Assembly: GCF_018294505.1 (NCBI RefSeq)
Contig: NC_057807.1
Span: forward strand, 165,705,582 to 165,769,581
Source of the DNA: Triticum aestivum
Lineage: Eukaryota; Streptophyta; Magnoliopsida; Poales; Poaceae
DNA length: 64,000 nucleotides
Reading direction: 5' to 3'
Shown piece after piece: positions 11,249-21,785 of the stretch. The translations under genes and the position numbers were made by a program. Positions within the stretch are counted from its first letter, which is position 1, and every line of letters starts with the position of its first letter. Below the pieces are notes generated by a model. That model made no database searches. It was not told the origin of the DNA and worked only from the letters and a program-made list of their open reading frames with translations.

Positions 11249-14200
11249 TCCAAGTCCACCTCTTTCAAACCAGCGGACAAATTCCAAGTCCACCCAACGG
11301 ACCCTACAAAAACAACATCAATCGGGGCATAGCTGAAACCCACAATGGACGCCGCATTGCGGGCGTTCTTACGCGAGAATTGGGACATCTTCGCCTGGCA
11401 CCCCTCAGATATGCCAGGGATCCCATGCAGGCTGGCCGACCATAGCCTCAACATATTGAAGGGATACAAGCCGGTCAAGCAAACACTACGGCGCTTTTCA
11501 GAGCCCAAAGGACAAGCTATGGGAGAGGAGCTAGCCAAGTTACTCGAAGCCGGATTCATCAGAGAAATAAAACACCCGAACTAGCTACCAAACCTGGTGA
11601 TGGTACCAAAAAAGGACAAATCCTGGCGCCTATGTGTCGACTTCAAGGACCTCAATAAGGCTTGCCCCAAGGATCCCTTCCCTCTACCCTGCATCAATCA
11701 AATCATCGATGCTACCGCAGGACACGACTCATTGTGCTTCCTCGACACATACTCCGAATACCATCAAATCAAGATGGCGGAGTCCGATCAAGCCACAACG
11801 GCATTCATCACTCCATACGGCCCTTTCTGTTTCAACACCATGCCTTTCGGGCTCAAAAACGCTGGTGCAACCTACCAACGCATGATTCAGACATGCCTAG
11901 AAAAAAAATCGGCAAAACAGTTGAGGCATACGTAGATGACGTGGTCATCAAGACCAGACACGTCGAATCTTTAATAGACGACCTGAGCCTCATGTTCGAC
12001 AATCTCCGAACATATGACATCAAGCTCAATCCAGAAAAATGCGTTTTCGGCGTCCCTGCTGGAAAGCTCCTGGGCTTCATCATTTCAAATAGAGGAATTG
12101 AAGCAAACCCGGCTAAAATCCGAGCTCTGTCATAGTTGGCTACCCCAACAGACCTCAAGCAAATCCAGAAATTAGTTGGATGTGTGGCTGCCTTAAGCCG
12201 ATTTATCTCCCGATTGGGAGAAAAGGCACTACCTCTTTATCGCCTTCTTCGACGCACCAAACACTTCGAGTGGACGGATGCGGCTACGGCCGGACTGGAA
12301 GAAATAAAGGCCCTCTTGGCCAGCAACCCAATCCTAGCCGCGCCAAACATTGGCGAACCCATGCTATTATATATAGCGGCAACATACCAAGTTGTAAGCG
12401 CAATGCTCGTCGTCGAACGAGAGGAGGACGGACATAAGTTCCCGCTTCAAAAGCCGGTATACTACGTATCCACCATCCTCACACCATGCAAGTCATGGTA
12501 CCCACATTATCAAAAGATAGCATCCGCGGTCTTCATGGCATCCCGGAAGCTATGACACTACTTTCAAGAATGTTCAATTACGGTGGCCTCCGAAGTACCA
12601 CTCAACGATATAATAAATAACCGCGATGCCACGGGTCGGATTGCTAAGTGGGACATCGAGCTCCTCCCGTTTGACATCATATATAAACCACGGCGAGCTA
12701 TCAAGTCGCAAGTACTGGCTGACTTCGTCACTGAATGGAGAGAAGCTGAACTCCCTAAAGAGTACGACACATACTCCAATTGGATCATGCACTTTGACGG
12801 CCCTAAGATGCTGGCTGGTATGGGAGAGGGCATTGTCCTGACATCCCCCACCGGAGATACAATCCAATACGTAGTCCAAATACTATAGAGAGACTCCAAC
12901 AATGCAGCCGAATACGAGGCTCTGTTGCACGGTCTTCGGATGGCAGTCTCCATGGGCATCCAACGCCTAGAAGTGTGCGGGGATTCGAACCTCGCAGTAT
13001 CACAAATAAATGGAGACTTCGACGCCAAGGACCCGAAAATGGCGGCTTACCGCAATGGCGTCCTCAAGATGTCAGCTCGGTTCGAGGGGCTCGAATTTCA
13101 TCACGTGGTCCGAGAAAACAATCAAGTGGCGGATATCCTTGCCCGCATCGGTGCTAAGCGCGCCCCTGTCCCACCTAACATCTTCTTGGAAAGGATTTTC
13201 AAGCCATCTGTGGTGTGGCAAGGGGAGACCGGCAATACTAGTCCGTATCCGACCACAACCCCAGAATCCGAACACACTGACATCATCGGAGGCTCTGCCA
13301 CCGAAATAACACCCTCGGCCCACGTAATCATGGCTGTCATTGCCCCCTGGATCGAACCCTTCTTAGCCTACCTAAATAGGCAAGAACTCCCGAAAGACCA
13401 AAATGAGTCACGTTGCATTGTGCAGCGCTCTAAAGCCTACAAGGTCCACGAGGGAGAGCTTTATATGAAAAGCGCTACCGGAGTACTTCAAATATGTATA
13501 TCCGAAGAGGAAGGGCGGCGGCTATTGGCCGAAATTCATGCTGGACTCGGCGGCCATCACGCCGCAGCTCGGGCCCTTGTAAGCAAGGCCTTCTGGATAG
13601 GTTTCTACTGGCCGATAGCCCGGGCAGACGCACAGGACCTGTCCAACATTGCGTCGGTTGCCAGCTCTTCGCCAACCAAAGCTATATGCCACCTACCGCT
13701 CTCCAAACAATCCCCATAACTTGGCCCTTTGGGGTCTGGGGGCTCGATATTGTTGGACCCCTTAAAGGAGGAAGCCATAAGAAAAAATACCTCTTGGTCA
13801 TGGTGGATAAATTCACCAAATGGATAGAGGCCAAACCAGTTAAAACGGCCGAATCTGGACCAGTGATAGAATTCATATCAGAGGTCGTACACCGTTACGG
13901 TGTCCCCCACAGTATCATCACCTATAATGGCTCCAACTTCACAGCCGACAAGGTGAAAACTTGGTGTGGAAACATGGGCATTAAGCTCGATTACGCCTCC
14001 GTCTATCACCCCCAAACAAACGGTCAAGTCGAACGAGCAAATGATCTTATTATGAGCGGCATCAAACCCAGACTAGTGCGATCCTTGAATGAATCAGACA
14101 CGCACTGGGTCGAGGAGCTCAACTCTGTACTATGTGGACTGCAGACCACGCCAAATCGCACTACCGGATACACGCCATTCTTCATGGTATACGGCACAGA

Positions 14201-14579
14201 GGTGGTATTGCCCTGCGATATCATTCATGACTCACCTCGAGTGCGCATGTACGAAGAGAGAGAAGCCGAGCTTGATCGGCAGGACAGTTTAGACGCCCTG
14301 GAGGAGGAGCGCGACGTTGCAAAAGCCCGTTCCGCATTCTATCAGCAACAGGCTCGAAGGTATCAAAGCAGAGAAGTACGGGCCAAAACTTATAATGTCG
14401 GCAAACTCGTTCTACGCCTACCGGAGAAGAAAAAGGACAAGCTCAAGCCCAAGTGGGAGGGTCCCTTCATCGTTGATAAAGTTCTCACCGGAGGAGCGTA
14501 CCGTCTGCGTGATGCATCAGATAATCGACTCGAGATGAACCCATGGAACGCGGCTAGACTGCGAAGATTCTACGCCTAG
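11249..14579 (+). pseudogene. pol of element C: reverse transcriptase, two RNase H domains, integrase
   Basis: Plus-strand pieces in order. Reverse transcriptase runs from about 11345 to 12135, with LCVDFKDLNKACPKDPFPLP, MPFGLKNAGATYQRMI and the catalytic AYVDDVV. Gypsy RNase H runs from about 12300 to 12720. A second RNase H-like domain (about 12780-13160: MHFDGPKMLAG, NAAEYEALLHGLRMA, EVCGDSNLAVSQI, ENNQVADILA) is the type known from the Tat lineage. Integrase has a zinc-binding part near 13530-13680, DIVGPL, and NGQVERAND with the catalytic Glu. The second catalytic Asp is replaced: the site reads ITYNGSNF. Stops or shifts occur near 11326, 11582, 11920, 12133, 12553, 12887 and 13645. Pol would copy and insert the element; this copy cannot. 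The last third, from about 13650 to the stop at 14577-14579, is open. Confidence 0.9.
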
Positions 14580-15389
14580 CACCAGACAGTGTGTTCGTCC
14601 CCTTCCCTCCGCCTTATTTTCATTATTTATATATATCCTCTCTCTTTCCTTTTATAGCTCCGAAGCTTTAAGTGTGACTAGACTATACACTCTTGACATG
14701 ATAAATCCTTAAGTATGCACGCTCACTATACCTGGGGGCTTCTTATGCAGAAGCTTAGTATAATTATCTTCCGGGCTTCATGCCCACTACATATGAGTCA
14801 CTTTTCCATATGTAACTTTTCTTCACCATTATATGCATCGATATGGCTTAAGTGTTGGCCAAGCTGGGTTGCCTTGCTCCTATATTTATGCCCTACGTTC
14901 CCGCTACTTCGGCTAGGGCATAAGGGGAGCACCTCTGCGATTGTTACTGCTGGGTCCACCGGACGTGTATCTCAGACTGGGTGGAGCCGAAAGCTAGCAT
15001 TCTTAAGGGAATATTTGGTCGGTGAACTAAAGATGTTCCTTACCTATTACAATAAAAAACCCAGATGTTTCATATACTGCATCTCTGTTCGCAGTTCGGA
15101 CATGCACATTAATGCATGCGTACCCAGGGAAAGGAAGCCTTAACGGGACTATTCTCCCTGGAAGATGTTTCTTACTATCCATGTAATATAACATAGCTAG
15201 TTGGGTACTTGTCTGTTCAAGCACTTATGACCCCTACGCCTGGTTTCCACGCGTACCCCAGTTTACATAACTGAGCGGGTATTCGGAAACCTCCGAACTG
15301 TTGGTTCCAGTGGCTGAAGCGAAAAGGTCCGCCAAGACAAATGATTTACAATCCAGCTAGGGACAAAATATGTCAAATGAAGTACACAG
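14580..15389. other. Spacer between the convergent pol and antisense gene of element C, with conserved block 14829-15000
   Basis: No believable gene. Between about 14829 and 15000 it contains TTATATGCATC, GGGTTGCCTTGCTCC, CCCTACGTTCC, TTCGGCTAGGGCA, TCTGCGATTGT and GAGCCGAAAGCT in the order also seen in B and D. Confidence 0.55.
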
Positions 15390-17166
15390 TCACTTAGACC
15401 CACATACTACTTCTTCTATACCATCCAACAGGCTGTCTAGCCTACAATCCTGTTGGGAATACTTTGCGGCTAATTCTACCTGGTCATATACCAGACTAAC
15501 GAGAATCTCTTTCCCATCTGACCCTACAGGTCCAACCAGGGCCATGTGATTCAGATCGACCTTGGTGTACCGTGTTTTCACCACGGCCCATGCTTCCCTC
15601 GCACCTTGTTGGCAGGCCGATATCTTCCACAATTGGAAGCGTCGTCGCGCTCCCTTGAGCAGCTGTACAAGCTCCCCCCATGCTTCCTGGCAGGGAGGCA
15701 GATGGCCACAAGACCGCGGCAATACCCTGCATCACCTGCCAAACTTGTTCGTGCAGTTGCGAAAGCTCTTGCAGAAGATCGCCTGAAGATCCGGGCATCT
15801 CCTCTTCAGGACGACCAGTCAGTATACCTACAGACATAACTCTGTTAGCCTGTTTCTTCGCCGAACTATATAAAGGTTTGTTTCGAGCACATACTGAAAA
15901 TGCCGCATTGAAGCCTCCTGTTCTCCTTCACGGAGTCCGCTAGCTGGGCCCGAACATCTTTCAATTCCACGCCCAGCCGGGTATTGGCATCCTGGAGATC
16001 GTTTTTCTCTCACCGAACCCGTGTAAGCACACGCTCACCAGCCTCTAGCTGTCATTGAGATCATTGTTCATCCTCTTGTAAGATCTCCGGATTCACTCCG
16101 GGATTGTTTGCGGAATCTATTGTTAGATCTGTAAACATGTCGAATACCAAATGGTACACGTAATTACGTTTTTTATCGACCGAGATAAATATTACTAGAT
16201 GAGGCCTTCTTGGATTCCTCCATTTCGGCAGTTCCGGCCCTTAGCCGGGCTTTGCACTCCTCCAACTCTTGAGACAAATGGGTGTTATTCTCTGTAAGAA
16301 CCTATTCATGTAATGATCCTTAAATCAGTTGTGCCAACTGTTTCAAGTCTCAGGGGCTACTGATATACATAATAATAAGATTTTGCTTACCCGTATATCT
16401 TTTAAATACTGGTCTATGGCTCTAGCAAGCCCTTTTTGAGCAGCTCGGATGTATGCGTCTCCCGAGTTGAAGGCATTGAACGCCTCTTCGGAGAAATTAG
16501 GGTTGCGGAGTGCGGCCCGCCGACGCCGATGATTCACAGCGCTCTCCACTTCAGAATTGGTAGCGGATATTCTCTCTGCATCCTCCATAGGAGCACCTTC
16601 CGGTGTCGTCCCCACGTCAGCCTCCACCCTCGAGGTCGGTTCTAGAATTCGGCTGGTAGAGGCGTGACGGGCAGAATCCCCAGACACGGTCCGGCGGATA
16701 CTCTTTCTGCCAAGACACGGTCGACGTTGTTATATTTTAAGATGAAAATCACAGAGCAGTTTCTAAATCATACCTCTGCAATGGCATCTCGGTCCTGACC
16801 GCTTTCCTTTTAAGCCTACCCGGCTTGGGCGCCCCTTGTTGGAGAGTCGCGGCGGGTTCGGCGCGGCCCCCTGATGGCCTTCCCTGTAAAGCGCAGTGCA
16901 TGTGCGGTGGGTAAGGCGTAAAGAAGGGATCCTTCTCGGAAGTTAGGACTCCAATTTTACTTACATATGATGCAGGGAGTAGGCCAGGATAGTCGGCAAT
17001 GATGGCCACTAAGGCGCCGTCACAGCTTGCCTGGTAAAACATCATGTCGATGAGCTCCATGAATATGTCCGGATCTTCTTCAAGTCCGGGGTCGAGGGCC
17101 CGGTTGTGGTCCTCTGGCTGTGGAGGCAGGCTGTGGACCTCCCTCACAGCTTTTCGCAATTCCTGC

Positions 17167-17646
17167 TGAGGGAGTCCTGGACTAGGGGGTTTCCGGACAG
17201 CCGGACTATCATCGTCCGCCGGACTCCAAGACTATGAAGATGCAAGATTGAAGACTTTGCCCCGTGTCCGGATGGGACTTTCCTTGGCGTGGAAGGCAAG
17301 CTTGGCAATACGGATATGTAGATCTCCTACCATTGTAACCGACTCTGTGTAACCCTAGCCCTCTCCGGTGTCTATATAAACCGGAGGGCTTTAGTCCATA
17401 GGACATAACATCCATGACAACAATCATACCATAGGGTAGCTTCTAGGGTTTAGCCTCCTTGATCTCGTGGTAGATCCACTCTTGTAATACACATCATCAA
17501 TATTAATCAAGCAGGACGTAGGGTTTTACCTCCATCAAGAGGGCCCGAACCTGGGTAAAACATCCTGTCCCTCGCCTCCTGTTACCATCTGCCTAGACGC
17601 ACAGTTCGGGACCCCTACCCGAGATCCGCCGGTTTTGACACCGACA
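17167..17646 (+). repeat. 5' LTR of element D
   Basis: 480 bp, TGAGGGAGTCC to ACACCGACA, with the TATA box TCTATATAAA at 17371-17380. It is followed by the same TTGGTGCTTTCATTGAGAG primer-binding sequence as C. Confidence 0.92.
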
Positions 17647-17693
17647 TTGGTGCTTTCATTGAGAGTTCCTCTGTGTCGTCACCGATAGGCTTG

Positions 17694-20690
17694 ATGGCTC
17701 CTCCAATCAACAACAACGCCGTCCAGGGTGAGACTTTCCTCCCCGGACAGATCTTCGTATTCGGCGGCTTCGCACTGCAGGCCAATTCACTTGGCCATCT
17801 GGAGCAGATCGAAAGCTACGCCTCTGGCCATCAGGTCAGGTTTGGAAGCCTAAACTTCACGGCCGACATCCGCGGGGACTTGATCTTCGACGGACTCGAG
17901 CCGCAGCCGAGCGTGCCGCGCTGCCACGATGGGCATGATTTAGCTCTGCCGCCGGACAGCGCCTTGGTGGCCGCACATAAATCCGCTCCGGCCCTTAGTC
18001 CGGAGCCGATCACGCAGATCGAGGACCGGTGGCTAGACACCGCCTCGGGGGCTGCAACTTCCACGGCGATGGAGCCAAACACTAACCTTGTCCCTTACAA
18101 AGCCCGTGACTCCGAGGTGTCGGACTCCCTGCCGGACTCTGAACCTCCCGCGCCCCTGCCAATCGCATCTGATTGGGCGCCGGTCATGGAGTTCACCGCC
18201 GCAGACATCTTTCAACACACACCCTTTGGCGACATCCTAAATTCGCTAAAGCATCTCTCGCTATCCGGAGAGCCCTGGCCGGATTACGGCCAGGATGGTT
18301 GGGATGCGGAGGACGAAGAAATTCAAACCCCACCCACCACCCACTTTGTAGCCACTGTCGACGATTTAACCGACATGCTAGACTACGACTCTGAGGACAT
18401 TGGCGGTATGGATGACGATGCCGGAGACGATCAACAACCAGCGCCTACAGGGCACTGGAAGACCACCGCAACACATGACATATATATGGTGGATACCCCA
18501 AAAGTAAGCGATGACGAGGAACAACGGGGCGCGGCAAAGGATAATCCCACCGATAAACATCCAGAGCGGCGACGCAAGCGCCGCCCTAAACAACGCCTCG
18601 GCAAAAACAACATTCCTAATGACCCAGCAATAGAGCAGGGCAAACCAGTGGACGACGAACATGCAACCAAGCAACCGTCCGAACAGGATGAATCGGATAA
18701 TCAATCCATCCCCGGCGAAACCAACAGTCCGGACGACCTCACGCCGGACACACCACCGGAGCATAAGAACCGTCACGAAAGACTCGTCGCCACCGCAAGA
18801 AGCTTGAAGAAGGAAAAACGGAAGCTCAAAACAGCGGAAGATATACTCAGAATGAGGTGGAGCAAAGTACTCAAGACCGCAGACAAATATGGCAATGGCC
18901 ATCAATCAAAGAGCTACCCAAAGCGCAAGCTGCTGCCAGAATTTGACGAGGAAGCCATAGAGCCACCACAGTCAAAAATTAAAGAAGCCGCCTGGCCGGA
19001 TAGACGACCAGATGACAGGCCAAAAGCGACAAGCGGCGCCGCACTCAAGCCGACTCATGATCCTGGGAAAACAGATGGCCCAGCCAGGTCCATTTACGGG
19101 CAAAAAAAGAGGACCCCAGGAAGCATCACAACACGCCAAGTGTTCGAAGACATTGGCACACCCAAATACAGGGGCGCCGCACACCCACTATGTTTCACCG
19201 ATGAGGTGTTGGATCATGAATTTCCAGCAGGGTTCAAACCCATAAACATAGAGGCATATGACGGAACAACAGACCCTGGAGTCTGGATAGAGGATTACAT
19301 ACTACACATACACATGGCTAGAGGAGATGATCTCCACGCCATAAAATATCTACCCCTCAAGCTCAAAGGGCCAGCTCGGCATTGGCTCAAAAGCCTCCCA
19401 GAAAACACTGTTGGAAGTTGGGAAGAGCTCGAGGACGCATTTAGAGCAAATTTTCAAGGGACTTATTTCCGCCCTCCAGATGCAGACGATCTAAGTCATA
19501 TAACTCAACAGCCCGGAGAGTCAGCGCGCAAATTCTGGAACAGGTTCCTTACCAAAAAGAACCGAATAGTCGACTGTCCGGACGCAGAAGCCTTAGTAGC
19601 TTTTAAACACAACGTCCATGAAGAATGGCTCGCCAGACACCTCGGCCAAGAGAAGCCGAGGGCAATGGCCGCGCTAACAAGCCTCATGACTCGCTTTTGC
19701 GCGGGGGAGGACAGCTGGCTAGCAAGATGCAGCACCAGCGACCCGAGTACATCCGAGATCAGAGATGGAAACGGCAAATCACGGCGCAGAAAGGATCAGC
19801 GCCGTAATAAAGAAAAAAGCCCAAAGAATACGGCGGTCAACGCCGGATTCAAAAGCTCGCGGCCAAGCAACAAAACACTGCCTCTTAAGGACAACAGTGA
19901 TGAGCTATCCAACTTAAACAAAATTTTGGATCGGATATGTCAAATCCACAGTACCTCCGGAAGGCCTGCAAACCACACCCACCGAGATTGTTGGGTTTTC
20001 AAACAGTCCGGCCGACTCAATGCCGAACACAAGGGGCTTGACACACCAAGCGAGGACGATGACGAACCCCACCAGCAGGGCACCGGAAGACAAAAGAGTT
20101 TCCCACAAGAAGTCAAAGCAGTAAACTCACTTCATGTGATAATACGGAAAAACAATGCGGCACCCTCTAAGATGGGTCTCGCACGGGCCACCTCAGCGGA
20201 ACCTCGAGATTGGATGTCAAAACCAATCACTTTTGACCACTTGGATTATTCCAGAAGTGTTCGAAATGCAGGATGGACTGCTTTGATATTGGATCCTATA
20301 ATCGACGGGCTACAATTTACACAAGTCCTGATGGACGGCGGCAGCGATTTAAACCTGCTATATCCGAACACAATCCGCAAGTTGGGGATATACCTTACTA
20401 AAATTCGACATAGCCGCACTTCCTTTAAAGGAGTGACGCCATGCCCTTACGCCAAGTGCACAGGCTCCTTATTACTAGAAGTTGTGTTCGGGTCACCGGA
20501 CAACTTCCGACGCGAAAAGCTAATCTTCCATGTCGCCCCACTCAAAAGTAGCTATCAAGCACTATTGGGGCATGAAGCTTTTGTTCGCTTCAACGCCATA
20601 CCACATTACGCGTCTCTTACACTCAAAATGCCCGGTCCACGTGGCATCATTTCATTAAGAGGGTCATTCAAAGACCCCGGACACGGCTAG
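17694..20690 (+). CDS. Intact gag-protease polyprotein of element D
   Basis: Open frame of 998 codons from ATG 17694 to the stop at 20688-20690. The frame is open further upstream, but 17694 is the first ATG and matches the homologous start in B (Met-Ala-Pro). The first 500 residues are acidic and low in complexity, with a basic stretch (PERRRKRRPKQR). The gag core is at about residues 515-650 (AYDGTTDPGVWIEDY, WLKSLPENTVGSWEELEDAF, RKFWNRFLTKKNRIVD). A Cys/His motif lies near residue 750 (CQIHSTSGRPANHTHRDC). The protease is at about 870-990 with LMDGGSDLNLLY and YQALLGHEAF. Gag packages element RNA in the cytoplasm, and protease cuts the polyprotein. Being open over 3 kb next to decayed relatives suggests recent insertion. 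There is no pol behind it. The 5' LTR supplies the promoter. Confidence 0.9.
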   Translation: MAPPINNNAVQGETFLPGQIFVFGGFALQANSLGHLEQIESYASGHQVRFGSLNFTADIRGDLIFDGLEPQPSVPRCHDGHDLALPPDSALVAAHKSAPALSPEPITQIEDRWLDTASGAATSTAMEPNTNLVPYKARDSEVSDSLPDSEPPAPLPIASDWAPVMEFTAADIFQHTPFGDILNSLKHLSLSGEPWPDYGQDGWDAEDEEIQTPPTTHFVATVDDLTDMLDYDSEDIGGMDDDAGDDQQPAPTGHWKTTATHDIYMVDTPKVSDDEEQRGAAKDNPTDKHPERRRKRRPKQRLGKNNIPNDPAIEQGKPVDDEHATKQPSEQDESDNQSIPGETNSPDDLTPDTPPEHKNRHERLVATARSLKKEKRKLKTAEDILRMRWSKVLKTADKYGNGHQSKSYPKRKLLPEFDEEAIEPPQSKIKEAAWPDRRPDDRPKATSGAALKPTHDPGKTDGPARSIYGQKKRTPGSITTRQVFEDIGTPKYRGAAHPLCFTDEVLDHEFPAGFKPINIEAYDGTTDPGVWIEDYILHIHMARGDDLHAIKYLPLKLKGPARHWLKSLPENTVGSWEELEDAFRANFQGTYFRPPDADDLSHITQQPGESARKFWNRFLTKKNRIVDCPDAEALVAFKHNVHEEWLARHLGQEKPRAMAALTSLMTRFCAGEDSWLARCSTSDPSTSEIRDGNGKSRRRKDQRRNKEKSPKNTAVNAGFKSSRPSNKTLPLKDNSDELSNLNKILDRICQIHSTSGRPANHTHRDCWVFKQSGRLNAEHKGLDTPSEDDDEPHQQGTGRQKSFPQEVKAVNSLHVIIRKNNAAPSKMGLARATSAEPRDWMSKPITFDHLDYSRSVRNAGWTALILDPIIDGLQFTQVLMDGGSDLNLLYPNTIRKLGIYLTKIRHSRTSFKGVTPCPYAKCTGSLLLEVVFGSPDNFRREKLIFHVAPLKSSYQALLGHEAFVRFNAIPHYASLTLKMPGPRGIISLRGSFKDPGHG

Positions 20691-21785
20691 ACAAGTCCGG
20701 CATAAATAAGCTAGGGGCTCCCCAGCCGCACACCCCTTCACAAGGGGCTAGGCATATAAGCAACAATGAGCTAATATAGGCTCAGCTTTACTAATCTATT
20801 AATATTTTAATTTTTATGCACTTTTCACACGATTTCTTTTCAAACTAAGTTCCTCTCTTTTTACAGATGAACACCGTGCACACCCGTCCAGGATAGCGGC
20901 ACAACGGAGACACAGGCGCAGACGTGCAGCAGGGACCCGTTGCAAGGATTCTTTTCAGATTAAGACCCTGCGTAAACCTTTTTTTACTGTCTCTTGTTGC
21001 TATAATCCCCTGGTTTTTTATGATAACCAGAGAGGAGACTGACGTTTTGGCATCGGCCGCGCTGGAGGACCACGCCCGTACCTGGACATAAGGGGTTTAG
21101 GGCATTGTTCCGCCCGTTATTATAAAGACCGAACACCTTAGGGAGTGTTTGGCGTCTCGAGTTAGGCCTTATATGCATCAGCTCCGAATCATGTCTTTGG
21201 TCAAATGTTGGGTTTGCCCGGCTCCAGTGTTTTGCTGCCTTACGTTCCGTATCATCGGCTAACGCGGCACCAGGAGAACTACTGCGATTGTGCCCCAGTT
21301 CGGCTGGGCGAGCACCTCAGTAGAGAAAGCCGAAAACTGACTGTCATGATATAGCGAGAGACTGGTCAACCACTCGATCGACCACCGGAATGTTTAGAAT
21401 TCCTCCGCTTCGACGAAGGAACGTTTCCCGGTCAGGCACATACGCGCCCCGAATTCAGAGAGCGCGGTGCCCCCAGGGGCTATATCGTAGTCCCACCCTC
21501 GAACTCCAATGGCTAAGTGAAAGTGATAAAGCATTATAGTCCGGTTGCCTCGTTTGCTACGCTACCACCTCCTTAAACAGGACCGAGACGTCGGATTAAG
21601 TGTGAAAATGCGCTATTTTTGCGAACACCCCCGCACCTTGTGCGTGGGGGCTGAAGCCGACGACTGCCATCTTTCAGGTTATACATACACATACATAAAC
21701 GGCCACAAAGGAGATATTTCAATACTTGAATGCACAAGTACAAAAAGCGCCTATATCATAAACATTGTTTTACAAGATAAAACGT
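20691..21785. other. Spacer between the convergent genes of element D, with conserved block 21169-21350
   Basis: No believable gene. It lies between the stop of gag-protease and the stop of the antisense gene. Bases 21169-21350 hold the conserved block TTATATGCATC, GGGTTTGCCCGGCTCC, CCTTACGTTCC, ATCGGCTAAC, GGAGAACTACTGC and GAGAAAGCCGAAAACTGACT shared with B (5969-6147, reversed) and C (14829-15000). Confidence 0.6.

Noticed and set aside
12968..13000. tRNA T-arm-like sequence (GGGGATTCGAACC)
   Set aside because: It lies inside the RNase H-like coding region of C, and no acceptor stem or anticodon arm fits around it.
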